60,922 bases of DNA from Naasia sp. (GTDB lineage Bacteria; Actinomycetota; Actinomycetes; Actinomycetales; Microbacteriaceae). The stretch is from NCBI GenBank assembly GCA_025463675.1, contig JAODAX010000095.1, positions 1-60,922 on the forward strand, in the 5' to 3' direction. Position 1 is the stretch's first letter. Each line of letters begins with the position of its first letter. Below are positions 1 to 8,707 of this stretch, piece by piece. The translations under genes and the position numbers were made by a program. The notes beneath the pieces are model-generated. The model made no database searches and was not told the origin of the DNA. It saw only the letters and a list, made by a program, of their open reading frames with translations.

Positions 1-1
1 C

Positions 2-607
2 CTGCAGGTGTCCCTGATCTCGTCGGTGGTCGCCCTGCTGCTGGCATCCGGGATCGCCTATCCGATCGCCCGGTTCGACTTCAAGGGCAAGGACGGCCTG
101 GCCGGAACGATCCTGTCGCTGAGGATCGTGCCACCGATCGTGACGATCATCCCGCTGTTCCTCGTGATGCGCACCGTCGGGCTCAACGGCACGCTCATCT
201 CGATCATTCTGCTCCACATCTTCATGAACCTCCCCTTGGCCGTCTGGCTGCTGCGCGGGTTCTACGAGGATGTGCCGAAGGAACTCGAGGAGGCGGCTCA
301 ACTCGATGGGCTCGGGCATTTCGCGACGTTCTTCCGCATCGTCCTGCCCCTCGCCGCGCCCGGGGTCGCGGCGACAGGGCTCCTGTGCTTCGTGTTCTCC
401 TGGAACGAGTTCCTCTTCGCCAACATCCTCTCCAATGCCAGCAGCCAGACCGTCACGGTCGCCCTCACGCAGTACGTGACCCCGGTCGGCACCCAGTGGA
501 CCCAGATCATGGCTGCCGGCACCCTCGTCGCGGTCCCCGTCTGGATCGCTGCCCTGTCCGCTCAGAAGTACCTCGTGCGTGGCCTCACGCTCGGGGCGGT
601 CAAGTAG
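2..607 (+). CDS. Carbohydrate ABC transporter permease, MalG type (5' partial)
   Basis: Inner-membrane permease of a sugar ABC importer. The frame is open to the window edge, so the N-terminus is missing; about 200 residues remain against about 280 for a full MalG-type protein. Several hydrophobic membrane segments are visible. The EAA loop that contacts the ATPase reads EEAAQLDGLGHF followed by a conserved I-LP-A-PG. The C-terminus RGLTLGAVKG-like ending is typical of CUT1 permeases. It ends 33 bp before an isomerase gene with a strong ribosome site, so it probably feeds the sugar operon downstream. Family is secure; the substrate cannot be read from sequence. Confidence 0.9.
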   Translation: MQVSLISSVVALLLASGIAYPIARFDFKGKDGLAGTILSLRIVPPIVTIIPLFLVMRTVGLNGTLISIILLHIFMNLPLAVWLLRGFYEDVPKELEEAAQLDGLGHFATFFRIVLPLAAPGVAATGLLCFVFSWNEFLFANILSNASSQTVTVALTQYVTPVGTQWTQIMAAGTLVAVPVWIAALSAQKYLVRGLTLGAVK

Positions 608-640
608 CCCCGCGCGGGCTCAGGAAAGGAGGACCCTCCC

Positions 641-1480
641 ATGTTCCGGTACACCTACAACACCCTGGTCTACGGCGAGGAGCCGATCGTCGAGGGCATC
701 GCCCGTGTGGCGCAGGCCGGCTACGACGGCGTCGAGATCGTCGGTGAGCCCGACCAGACGGACATCGATGCCGTGAAGTCCGCTCTCCAGGCGAACGGCG
801 TGGTCGCCTCATCCATCGTGTCCATCTACACCCCGGAACGCGACATCGTGAGTTCCTCGGCGGCCACCCGGGCGGCCGCCCGCGACTATGTGAAGGGGAA
901 CATCGACTTCGCGGCGGACCTCGGCGCCGACATCGTCACCTTCACCCCGACCGCCTGCATGAAGATCGTCCCCGAGGCGGCCATCGAGCAGGAGTGGGAC
1001 TGGGCGGTCGACGCGGCGTCGGAACTCGCGGACTTCGCGGGCCAGCGCGGGGTGAAGCTCGTGCTCGAGCCGTGGAACCGCTACGAGACCTACCTCGTCA
1101 CCCGGACGGCGCAGGCGATCCGGTTCATCGACCAGGTCGCGAGCCCGCACCTCGGCTACATGGCGGACACCTTCCACATGTCGCTCGAGGAGCGGGACAT
1201 CGCCGAGTCCATCCGCGCCGCAGGTTCCCGCCTCTCGCACGTGCACCTCGCCGACAGCAACCGGGCCGCCCCCGGCTACGGTCACACCGACTTCGAGCCC
1301 ATCATCGCGGCGATCGCGGAGCTGAACTACGGGGGCTGGGTGTCCTACGAGCTGCTGCCCGCGGCGGGCGACGTGTGGGGAGTGCTCAGCGGAGCCGGCG
1401 CGCCCGAGTTCAAGAGCCCGTACACCGAGCACGCGATCCGCCACACGAAGGCGATCGAGGAGAAGCTGGGGCTGCGGTGA
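641..1480 (+). CDS. Sugar phosphate isomerase/epimerase, tagatose-3-epimerase-like
   Basis: TIM-barrel protein of 279 aa in the AP-endonuclease-2 / xylose-isomerase-like superfamily. The metal tetrad expected of D-tagatose/D-psicose 3-epimerases is complete: E143 in LEPWNRYE, D176 in MADTFHM, H202 in SHVHLAD and E237 in VSYELLP. The likely role is C3 epimerisation or isomerisation of a free or keto sugar in the cytoplasm. An AAGGAGGA ribosome site lies 7 bp before the ATG. Its stop overlaps the GTG of the next gene (GTGA), so the two are translationally coupled. Exact substrate unknown. Confidence 0.88.
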   Translation: MFRYTYNTLVYGEEPIVEGIARVAQAGYDGVEIVGEPDQTDIDAVKSALQANGVVASSIVSIYTPERDIVSSSAATRAAARDYVKGNIDFAADLGADIVTFTPTACMKIVPEAAIEQEWDWAVDAASELADFAGQRGVKLVLEPWNRYETYLVTRTAQAIRFIDQVASPHLGYMADTFHMSLEERDIAESIRAAGSRLSHVHLADSNRAAPGYGHTDFEPIIAAIAELNYGGWVSYELLPAAGDVWGVLSGAGAPEFKSPYTEHAIRHTKAIEEKLGLR

Positions 1481-2355
1481 TCCGTCATACCGGACTGGGT
1501 CTCAGCACCTTCGTGCTGGCCTCCCCCTTCTCCGATGGGGATGTTCAGGCCTACGAGCGGACCAGAGAGATGGGATACGACCTCATCGAGGTGTGCATCG
1601 AGGATCCGTCTCGCTTGTCGGCGGAGAGTATCGTCGAGCACGCCGCAGCGACAGGCCTCCAGGTGAGCATCTGCGGGGCCTTCGGCCCCGCGCGGGACAT
1701 CTCCAGCGAGGATGCAAGCGTCCGGGAGTCGGCGCGACGGTACCTGGAGCTCTGCGTTGACTACGCGCAGGCGGTCGGATCGCCGCACGTGGCGGGTCCG
1801 ATGTACGCGACGACCGGCGTCGCCCGGCTGCTCCCGCCGGAGGCTCGTGCCGCTCAATTGCAGCGGGCCGCCGACGGCCTGCGGGCTGTCGCCGACTACG
1901 CGGCCGAGCGCGGCGTCCGGCTCGCGATCGAGCCGCTCAACCGGTTCGAGACCGACCTGATCAACACGCTCGACCAAGGACTTCAGCTCTGCGACCTGAT
2001 CGGACGCCCCAACGTGGGGCTGATGATCGACAGCTTCCACATGAACATCGAGGAGACGAGCATCGGGGACGCCATCCGCGCAGCCGGCTCGCTCGTCTTC
2101 CACGTCCAGGTGTCCGAGAATGACCGTGGCACGCCCGGGTCGGGTCACCTGCCGTGGGAGGACTTCTTCGCCGCCCTGTCGGACATCGACTACTCCGGGC
2201 AGATCGTCGTGGAGTCGTTCCTGCCCACCGTGGAAGAGATCGCCCGGGCCGTCTCCCTGTGGCGTCCGGTCGCGCCCTCGATGGACGCTCTGGCGACGGA
2301 CGGGCTCAGCTTCCTCGAGGCGCAGGTTCGCGCGCATGCCGGAGCCCCGCAGTGA
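1477..2355 (+). CDS. Tagatose-3-epimerase-like TIM-barrel protein with altered metal site
   Basis: A 292-aa paralogue of the preceding gene, closer to the D-tagatose/D-psicose 3-epimerase family (EPLNRFETDLINTLDQ and DSFHMNIEE motifs). The start is the GTG overlapping the previous stop. E152, D185 and E246 fall where the family has metal ligands, but position 211, normally the metal-binding histidine, is glutamine (VFHVQVSEN). Epimerase activity may therefore be weakened, changed or lost. It overlaps the next gene by GTGA, within one coupled operon. It could be a partner subunit of a sister isomerase rather than an independent enzyme; that is inference. Confidence 0.85.
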   Translation: MIRHTGLGLSTFVLASPFSDGDVQAYERTREMGYDLIEVCIEDPSRLSAESIVEHAAATGLQVSICGAFGPARDISSEDASVRESARRYLELCVDYAQAVGSPHVAGPMYATTGVARLLPPEARAAQLQRAADGLRAVADYAAERGVRLAIEPLNRFETDLINTLDQGLQLCDLIGRPNVGLMIDSFHMNIEETSIGDAIRAAGSLVFHVQVSENDRGTPGSGHLPWEDFFAALSDIDYSGQIVVESFLPTVEEIARAVSLWRPVAPSMDALATDGLSFLEAQVRAHAGAPQ

Positions 2356-3449
2356 CGCTCAGGGCCGGCGTCATCGGTGGCGGGATGATCGCTGCGGCTC
2401 ACGTCCGCGCCATCAGGGCATCGGGCAACACCGTCGCCGGCGTGGCCAGCAGAACCGCGGCGAGTGCCGACGCCGCAGCGCTGGAATACCGGACGCGGCC
2501 CTACCGCTCCGTCGACGAGCTCCTCGCAAGCCCCGACATCGATGTCGTGCACATCTGCACTCCCAATCGTTCGCACGCCGGGTATGCCCTGGCGGCGCTG
2601 TCGGCGGTGAAGCACGTCGTCTGCGAGAAGCCGCTCGGCATCAACATCGACGAGGCCCGCGCGTTGCAGACCGCGGCGGCCTCGGCCGGGCCGAGAACCG
2701 CCGTCCCGTTCGTCTACAGGTATCACTCCGCGGTGCGCGAGATGCGCGATCGGGTGCGGGCGGGCTCTGAACCGTTCCTGGCCCGAGGGGCGTACCTCCA
2801 GGACTGGCTGGTCGAGCGGGGAGAGACCAACTGGCGGGTGGATGACGTCCAGGGCGGCGCGTCGCGTGCGTTCGCCGACATCGGCGTGCATCTCTGCGAT
2901 CTGGTCGAGTTCGTGACGGGTCAGCGCATCACCCAGCTCGTCGCGACGACCTCCCAGGCGTACGCCACACGGGACGATGTCCCGGTCCGGACGGAGGATG
3001 TCGCGTCACTGCTCGTCCGCATGGACAGGGGCACGACTGGCGTGCTCACGGTGAGCCAGGTTTCGCATGGCCATCAGAACCACCTGACCCTGTCCATCGA
3101 CTCCGCTGATGCCGCGTACGCGTTCGACCAGGAGGAGCCGGATCGGCTGACGGTCAGCACGCCGCAGGGCAGCACGGTCCAGTTCCGGGGCACGCGGGCC
3201 TTCGCGAGCGTGGACGCGCAGCGGCTCAGCTTCCTGCCGCCGGGACATCCACAGGGGTATCAGGACGCCTTCAACGCCTTCCTGAGCGACGCCTACGACA
3301 GCTTCACAGGGCTGGCGCCGGAAGGTCTGCCGACCTTCGAGGACGGCTACCGGTCGGCCGTTCTCACCGAGGCGGTCCTCGCCTCGGCTCGAACAGGCGA
3401 GTGGCAGAACGTCGAGCAGCTTCAGATGGCGCAGGGGCCGGCCGCGTGA
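2352..3449 (+). CDS. Gfo/Idh/MocA family NAD(P)-dependent oxidoreductase
   Basis: A 365-aa sugar dehydrogenase-like protein. The N-terminal Rossmann fold starts with GVIGGGMIAAAH, the family EKP motif is at residues 92-94, and the catalytic-type DIGVHLCD motif (D176, H180, D183) lies in the C-terminal domain. Such enzymes oxidise or reduce a ring hydroxyl, often C3, of sugars, inositols or glycosides. The start is the GTG in the GTGA overlap with the upstream epimerase; its stop again overlaps the next gene. Flanking epimerase-type genes suggest it makes or removes a keto-sugar that they process. Confidence 0.88.
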   Translation: MTLRAGVIGGGMIAAAHVRAIRASGNTVAGVASRTAASADAAALEYRTRPYRSVDELLASPDIDVVHICTPNRSHAGYALAALSAVKHVVCEKPLGINIDEARALQTAAASAGPRTAVPFVYRYHSAVREMRDRVRAGSEPFLARGAYLQDWLVERGETNWRVDDVQGGASRAFADIGVHLCDLVEFVTGQRITQLVATTSQAYATRDDVPVRTEDVASLLVRMDRGTTGVLTVSQVSHGHQNHLTLSIDSADAAYAFDQEEPDRLTVSTPQGSTVQFRGTRAFASVDAQRLSFLPPGHPQGYQDAFNAFLSDAYDSFTGLAPEGLPTFEDGYRSAVLTEAVLASARTGEWQNVEQLQMAQGPAA

Positions 3450-4468
3450 ACCAGATGGGCAGCAACCCGGTCACCCTCTTCACCGGTCAGTGGGCCGACC
3501 TGCCGTTCGAGGAGGTGGCCCGCCTCGCCGGCCAGTGGGGCTACGACGGCCTCGAGATCGCCTGCTCGGGCGACCACCTCGACGTGCAGCGGGCGGTCGA
3601 GGACCCGGCCTATCTGCGCGGCCGGCGGGAGATCCTGGAGCGCAACGGCCTCCAGGTCTATGCGATCTCCAACCACTTGCAGGGTCAGGCCGTGTGCGAC
3701 GACCCCATCGACTTCCGGCACGAGGCGATCGTCAACCGTCGCGTCTGGGGCGACGGCGAGCCGGAGGGCGTGCGCCGACGCGCGGCGGAGGATCTCAAGC
3801 TCACGGCACGTGCGGCGCGAGCGCTCGGCGTCGACACCGTCGTGGGCTTCACCGGATCGAAGATCTGGAGATACGTGGCGATGTTCCCGCCCGTGTCGCA
3901 GACGGTGATCGATGACGGCTACCAGGACTTCGCCGACAGGTGGAACCCGATCCTCGATGTGTTCGACGCCGAGGGCGTCCGCTTCGCGCACGAGATCCAC
4001 CCGTCGGAGATCGCCTACGACTGGTGGACCACCGTCCGCACTCTCGAGGCGGTCGACCGGCGGGAGGCGTTCGGCCTCAACTGGGACCCCTCGCACGCGT
4101 TCTGGCAGGGCATCGACGTCGTGGCGTTGATCACCGACTTCGCCGACCGCGTCTACCACGTCGACTGCAAGGACACGCGGCTGCGGCACCCCACCGGACG
4201 CTCGGGCATCCTCGGTTCGCACCTCCCGTGGGGCGACCCGCGCCGCGGCTGGGACTTCGTCTCCACCGGTCATGGCGATATCCCGTGGGAGGACTGCTTC
4301 CGCGCCCTTCGCGCGATCGGCTACGGCGGCCCCATCTCGATCGAGTGGGAGGACGCGGGTATGGACCGCCTGTACGGGGCTCCGCAGGCTCTGGAGTACG
4401 TGCGTTCGCTGCTGTGGAAGCCGCCCGAGGCGTCCTTCGACGCCGCGTTCAGGAGCCAGGCGGACTGA
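3446..4468 (+). CDS. Sugar phosphate isomerase/epimerase family protein
   Basis: A 340-aa TIM-barrel protein, longer than the two upstream paralogues. The four putative metal ligands are E183 (AHEIHPSE), D214 (NWDPSHAF), H238 (VYHVDCKD) and E300 (SIEWED). A GTG that overlaps the previous stop is taken as start; an ATG nine bases further on is an alternative. This longer subtype often sits beside Gfo/Idh/MocA enzymes in clusters acting on 3-keto-sugars or glycosides, and the large subunits of bacterial C-glycoside deglycosidases have the same fold. It is the last gene of the coupled operon. Substrate unknown. Confidence 0.85.
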   Translation: MNQMGSNPVTLFTGQWADLPFEEVARLAGQWGYDGLEIACSGDHLDVQRAVEDPAYLRGRREILERNGLQVYAISNHLQGQAVCDDPIDFRHEAIVNRRVWGDGEPEGVRRRAAEDLKLTARAARALGVDTVVGFTGSKIWRYVAMFPPVSQTVIDDGYQDFADRWNPILDVFDAEGVRFAHEIHPSEIAYDWWTTVRTLEAVDRREAFGLNWDPSHAFWQGIDVVALITDFADRVYHVDCKDTRLRHPTGRSGILGSHLPWGDPRRGWDFVSTGHGDIPWEDCFRALRAIGYGGPISIEWEDAGMDRLYGAPQALEYVRSLLWKPPEASFDAAFRSQAD

Positions 4469-4793
4469 CTCGGTCGCTCACGGCGACGCTGGGCTCGCGT
4501 TCGGTGCCTGGTGCGCGCCTCCATGATGTCCACAGACCGAGTTCAGGGCACGCACGCGCTCGTGAAGTGCGTCCTTGAATTCTCGGTCGCCTCGTGATGA
4601 CCGGGTCGAGGATTCGATTCCTGCGCGGTTTCAGAAAGTCCTCTTTCGAGGATCCTCGGCCGCTCTCAGCTCGGTCCGGTGTCTCCGCCCGTATCCCGGG
4701 CGCGGCGTTCAACCTGAGAAGCGCTGCTGTTTCGGCGTCGCAGCTAGGCTCACTCCAGACAAAGCGGTGTTGCAACGACCGGTTGAAGCCAGG
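4469..4793. other. Gene-free stretch between sugar operon and IS remnant
   Basis: No credible gene. The short open frames here have no recognisable domain or convincing ribosome site. Base composition is lower than in the flanking genes, and the segment runs straight into the transposase remnant, so it is probably insertion-derived or scrambled DNA. A T-arm-like string near 4610-4625 was considered and does not fold. Confidence 0.5.
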
Positions 4794-5062
4794 CAGTTCC
4801 GGTCGAAGAAGTCCGTTCGCACCATCACCGAAGCCGGCCTCCGGGGATCCATGGGTCGGGTCGGCGCCTGCGCGGACAACGCCTCAATCGAGTCCTTCTT
4901 CTCGCTGCTGCAGAAGAACGTCCTCAACCGGCGACGATGGGCCTCCCGGGACCGGTTGCGGCTCGGATCGTGACGTGGATCGAGGCCAGTTACCACCGCA
5001 GACGGCGCCAACGCTCGCTCGACGAGCTCGCCGCGATCGAATACGAGACAAGTAATGAATGA
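4794..5062 (+). pseudogene. IS3-family transposase C-terminal remnant, frameshifted
   Basis: Only the last third of an IS3-type OrfB (rve) integrase remains. The first part reads QFRSKK, then GSMGRVGACADNASIESFF, which carries the second half of the DDE domain with its glutamate, then LLQKNVLNRRRW. The frame then hits a stop at 4971-4973. A -1 shift at about 4964 restores the family ending VTWIEASYHRRRRQRSLDEL followed by AIEYET up to 5062; one missing C after CTC would explain it. No upstream catalytic aspartates and no terminal inverted repeats were found. A dead relic that marks past rearrangement here. Confidence 0.85.
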
Positions 5063-5096
5063 GCGCCGGGGTTCGATTCCCCCGGGCGGCTCACCC
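5062..5096 (+). other. tRNA-like T-arm and acceptor fragment
   Basis: Immediately after the transposase relic lies CGGGG-TTCGATT-CCCCC, shaped like a tRNA T-arm (TTCGA loop, four G-C pairs plus one C-C mismatch), followed by GGGCGGCTC, which could be an acceptor 3' strand. The preceding bases are transposase coding sequence and do not form D or anticodon arms, so this is not a functional tRNA. It may be a leftover 3' end of a tRNA used as an integration site. Weak evidence. Confidence 0.3.
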
Positions 5097-5107
5097 GGCG
5101 AGCGGCG

Positions 5108-6406
5108 TCACCGCACGAGCGCCTCGGTCTCTCGTCGGAGCTGCATCGTGAGCGAGTCGGGCAGGGGAGCGATGTCATCGCGGGTCACCACCGCGCCGCG
5201 AGCGACCGGCCGCCGCAGCTGCACGTTGTGGGCCAGGCCGATCGGCAGTGCTCCGCTCGCCACCGACAGCTCGGCGGGCATGAGACGGCCCGACACGGTG
5301 TAGCCGCCCTCGCCGTCGAGGGTCTCACCCGCCGCGAGGTCGCGCTTGGCGGCGGCCACGACATCGCCGCGGAACCACCGGCTCTGGCCCGTGGGCTCGC
5401 GGCGGAGGGCGGCAGACAGCACCGAAATCCCGAGTTCGAGCCCGACGATGTGGAAGGGCTTGTACATCGCGGCGAAGCGGCCGGTGGAGTCGGTCTGCAG
5501 GTGGCAGTACTTGAACTGCTGCGCCACGAAGGCGGTCGGCGCCTCGAAAGTGACATAGACGCCCCAGCGGAGGTCACGGAAGACGGGGCGCCCATCCCGC
5601 TCCATCGACGAGAGCGTCTCGACGACGCCGCGGCGCTCCAGCACACCGCCCACCTCGCGCGGGCGCAGGACGTGTGCGAGGTCGTCGACTCCGCACGGGT
5701 GATACGACAGCCCCGATTCGGGCACCGCCAGGTCGCAGGCGTTCGCGACCACGGCCATCTCGATTGCCGACTTCGTGCCGTCGGTGAATGAGGTGAGCAT
5801 GTACGGGTTGACGTCGTGGCCTTCCGCGGGCGTCATGCCGAACTCCGGCCACACCGTGTCGGGGTTCACCTCCGGGAAGTGCGGCAGGAACTTCGTGCCC
5901 TTGCCGGCGGCGACGACGTCGAATCCGCTCGCATGCGCCCAGTCGACGAGTTCCGCCACGAGAGCAGGCTGGTCGCCGTACGCGAGGGAGTAGACCACGT
6001 CGGCGGAGCGGGCGCGGGCGGCGAGGGCTGGCCCGGCGATGGTATCCGCCTCGAGGTTGACCATGATCACGTGCTTGCCGTGCTCGATGGCCGCGACCGC
6101 ATGAGCGATGCCCGGACCGGGTGCGCCGGTCGCTTCGACGACCACGTCGATCTCGTCGATCCCGCACAGTTCGATGCCGTTCTCGGGGTACCGCGTGGCG
6201 TCGATGAGCTCCTCCGGCCACCCGGCGTTGCGGCATGCGGCTCGTGCGCGCTCCGGGTCGAGGTCGGCGACGGCGGTGAGCTCGAGCCCCGGTGTCGTGA
6301 GGGACTGCGCGAGGAACATCGATCCGAACTTGCCGGTGCCGATCACTCCGACACGAACCGGACCGGATGCCGCCGTCTTCTCCTGCAGCATGCTGAACAG
6401 ATTCAT
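5108..6406 (-). CDS. NAD(P)-dependent oxidoreductase with C-terminal SAF domain
   Basis: A 432-aa protein. The N-terminal Rossmann domain (VGVIGTGKFGSMF, residues about 17-30, then EATGAPGPG) resembles homoserine dehydrogenase. The C-terminal part (about 350-420, containing LPIGLAHNVQL and RGAVVTRDDI) is a SAF domain of the kind seen in sialic acid synthases and FlgA-like proteins. Such fusions are recurrent but poorly characterised, usually in catabolic clusters. An AAGGAG ribosome site precedes the ATG. It is the last gene of the minus-strand acyl-CoA operon, 81 bp behind the CaiB-type gene. Its substrate cannot be inferred. Confidence 0.8.
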   Translation of the reverse strand: MNLFSMLQEKTAASGPVRVGVIGTGKFGSMFLAQSLTTPGLELTAVADLDPERARAACRNAGWPEELIDATRYPENGIELCGIDEIDVVVEATGAPGPGIAHAVAAIEHGKHVIMVNLEADTIAGPALAARARSADVVYSLAYGDQPALVAELVDWAHASGFDVVAAGKGTKFLPHFPEVNPDTVWPEFGMTPAEGHDVNPYMLTSFTDGTKSAIEMAVVANACDLAVPESGLSYHPCGVDDLAHVLRPREVGGVLERRGVVETLSSMERDGRPVFRDLRWGVYVTFEAPTAFVAQQFKYCHLQTDSTGRFAAMYKPFHIVGLELGISVLSAALRREPTGQSRWFRGDVVAAAKRDLAAGETLDGEGGYTVSGRLMPAELSVASGALPIGLAHNVQLRRPVARGAVVTRDDIAPLPDSLTMQLRRETEALVR

Positions 6407-6487
6407 TGATGCTCCTTCACACCCGACGTTCGGGTTCCTGTATCGAGTCTCCCGGGACGCACAGTCCCGGGGTGTGGAGCCGGTCCA

Positions 6488-7630
6488 CTAGGTCAGCCAC
6501 TCGGCGAACACCTCGTCCGTGTCGGAACCCGGCGGGTGCGGCGCCTCGAAGACGATCCTGCTGTTCGAGAGCTGCGCGGGGTAGGCGGGGGCGGTGATCC
6601 GCCCGTAATGCGGATGGTCCACCTCGCGGAAGATGCCGCGCCTCAGCAGATCCCCGTCGCCCAGCACCTCCGACGTACCACGGACTGCCGCCGCCGGCAC
6701 GCCCGCCCGGCCGAGGACCTCCATCGCCTCCGTCTTCGAGCGTCGCGCGGCCCAGTCGGCGACCAGCCGGTCGATGGAGTCGGCCACATCCGTCGCGCTC
6801 CGGGTCTGCAGGGTCGCCATCCGGGGATCCTCGAGCACGTCCTCCCGGCGGAGCGCAGCGAGGAGCGCGCGGAAGTGCTTGTCGTTGCCGACGTGGATGT
6901 GGACGTAGTCGTTCGGCCCGAAGGGCGGCGTCGGGAAGATACCGGACGGCGCCACCCGGATGCCGAACGGGGCGCCGTTGCCCGAACGGGGCGTGTCCGC
7001 ACCGCTCGTGATGGCCAGGCCGTAGTGCACCCGCAGGGACACCGCGATCTGGTCGGTCATCGCGATCTGGATCCGCTGCCCCTCCCCGGTGCGCGCGCGC
7101 TGCAGGAGCGCCGCGAGGATGGCGTTCGCCAGCAGCATGCCCGTGCCCGTGTCGCCGAGGTCCGGGCCGGGCTTGACGGGCGCCCCGCCCGCCTCACCGG
7201 TGACGCTCGAACTGCCGCCGTACGCCTGGGCGATCGGATCGAAGCAGGCGAAGTCGGCGTACGGGCCGTCCTCCGCGAATCCCTTGCACTGCGCGTAGAT
7301 GATGTCCGCGTTGACCGCCGCCACGTCCTCGTAGGCGAGCCCGAGCCGGCGGACGACACCCGGAGCGAAGTTCTCGACGAGCACGTCGGCCCGGGCGGCG
7401 AGTTCGAGGAGGCGCCCCCGGCCGGCGTCGGTCTTCAAATCGAGGGCGATGGAGCGCTTCGCAAAGCCGGTGAGGTAGGGGTCGACGACGGCCGTGCCGC
7501 CGCCCGAGGGAACGACCGTCACCACATCCGCCCCGAGCAGTGCGAGCAGTTGGGTGCACACGGGGCCCGCGACCTGATGGGTCAGGTCCAGCACGCGCAC
7601 GCCTTCGAGCGCGGTGTTCTGGGGCTCCAC
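6488..7630 (-). CDS. CaiB/BaiF family (class III) CoA-transferase
   Basis: A 380-aa type III CoA-transferase. The opening VRVLDLTHQVAGPVCTQLL and the central VENFAPGVVRRLGL with YAQCKGFAEDGPYA are characteristic; the aspartate that carries the CoA-thioester in this family lies in DLGDTGTGM (compare D169 of FRC/CaiB). Such enzymes move CoA from a donor thioester to an acid without free CoA. It lies in a seven-gene minus-strand operon of acyl-CoA enzymes and may activate the pathway substrate or recycle CoA from the product. Confidence 0.88.
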   Translation of the reverse strand: MEPQNTALEGVRVLDLTHQVAGPVCTQLLALLGADVVTVVPSGGGTAVVDPYLTGFAKRSIALDLKTDAGRGRLLELAARADVLVENFAPGVVRRLGLAYEDVAAVNADIIYAQCKGFAEDGPYADFACFDPIAQAYGGSSSVTGEAGGAPVKPGPDLGDTGTGMLLANAILAALLQRARTGEGQRIQIAMTDQIAVSLRVHYGLAITSGADTPRSGNGAPFGIRVAPSGIFPTPPFGPNDYVHIHVGNDKHFRALLAALRREDVLEDPRMATLQTRSATDVADSIDRLVADWAARRSKTEAMEVLGRAGVPAAAVRGTSEVLGDGDLLRRGIFREVDHPHYGRITAPAYPAQLSNSRIVFEAPHPPGSDTDEVFAEWLT

Positions 7631-7678
7631 GGGTTCCTCCTCCGACGGCTGGGCGTGCGACGGACTGCGTTCGGGTCG

Positions 7679-8707
7679 CTAGATCCCGGCCGTCGCGATC
7701 ACTTCCGCGATCTGCGCCCGGTCGACCTCCGCGACGGTCGCGGGGCGCCACTGCGGATTGCGGTCCTTGTCGATGATCTGGGCGCGCACACCTTCGATGA
7801 AGTCCCACGTCCCGATGAACGAATGGCCGATGTGCAGCTCCAGACGGAGCACCTTGTCGAGATCGCCGAGGCGTGCCGACTCGAGGAGCGCGGCGCGCGC
7901 CATGACCACCCCGGTCGGCGCCATCGCCCGGATCGTCGCCGCGGCCTCGTGCGCCTTCGCCTCCGGCCGTGCGTCGAGGTTCGCGAGGATCTGCTCGACG
8001 TCCTCCGCGTCGTAGGCGGCGTCGATCCACGCGTGCTCCGCGGCGAGCGTCGCCTCGGGCGGCGGCTCGGCGAACCGGGCTACCGTGTCGGCGGTCGACT
8101 CGTCCCCGGAGGCGAGTGCCGTCACGAGATCGGGAAGGCGTCCGCTCGGCACGAAGTGCGAGGCGAAGCCGACGTAGATCGCGTCGCCCGCGGTGCAGTC
8201 GCCGGCGGTCAGGGCGAGATGGGTGCCGACGTGCCCGGGCGCCGTGCCGAGGATGAGGGTGCCGCCGACGTCGGGGAAGAAGCCGATGCGGACCTCGGGC
8301 ATCGCGATGCGCGTCCGCTCCGTCACGATGCGGTACGCCGAGTGGGCGGACAGCCCGATGCCGCCGCCCATCGTGATGCCGTCCATGAGCGACACGAACG
8401 GCTTCGGGTAGGCGGAGATCTTCCGGATGAGGTCGTACTCGGTCGCCCAGAACCGGCGGAGCTTGTCGTACTCGCCCCGCACGTTCATGGTGATGTCGCC
8501 GCCTGCGCAGAGCCCGCGGTCGCCGGCGCCGGCGAGGATGACGACCTGGACGGTGTCATCGTCGACCGCCGCGTCGAGGGCGGCCTCGATGCGGTGGATC
8601 ATGCCGAGAGTGAGCGCGTTGATCTGCCGCGGGCGGTTGAGGATGAGGCGCAGCGCGCGTCCCTCGCGCTCGACGAGGACCTCGGGCTCGGCGGGGGCGT
8701 CGGTCAT
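7679..8707 (-). CDS. Enoyl-CoA hydratase family protein, 3-hydroxyisobutyryl-CoA hydrolase-like
   Basis: A 342-aa crotonase-fold protein of the ECH_2/HIBYL-CoA hydrolase subgroup, longer than ordinary hydratases (about 260 aa). Oxyanion-hole segments are CAGGD (67-71) and MGGGIGL (113-119). The subgroup hallmark MPEVRIGFFPDVGG (136-149) supplies the catalytic glutamate and aspartate used for thioester hydrolysis. The ATG overlaps the upstream stop by one base (TGATG), so an apparent N-terminal extension in the same frame is not used. With the dehydrogenase and hydratase upstream it would complete a valine/isobutyrate-like sequence ending in a free 3-hydroxy acid. Confidence 0.85.
   Translation of the reverse strand: MTDAPAEPEVLVEREGRALRLILNRPRQINALTLGMIHRIEAALDAAVDDDTVQVVILAGAGDRGLCAGGDITMNVRGEYDKLRRFWATEYDLIRKISAYPKPFVSLMDGITMGGGIGLSAHSAYRIVTERTRIAMPEVRIGFFPDVGGTLILGTAPGHVGTHLALTAGDCTAGDAIYVGFASHFVPSGRLPDLVTALASGDESTADTVARFAEPPPEATLAAEHAWIDAAYDAEDVEQILANLDARPEAKAHEAAATIRAMAPTGVVMARAALLESARLGDLDKVLRLELHIGHSFIGTWDFIEGVRAQIIDKDRNPQWRPATVAEVDRAQIAEVIATAGI

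Noticed and set aside
4605-4635. Possible second tRNA T-arm (GGATTCGATTCC)
   Set aside because: The stem has an A-C mismatch next to the loop, and no acceptor or other arms can be built around it.
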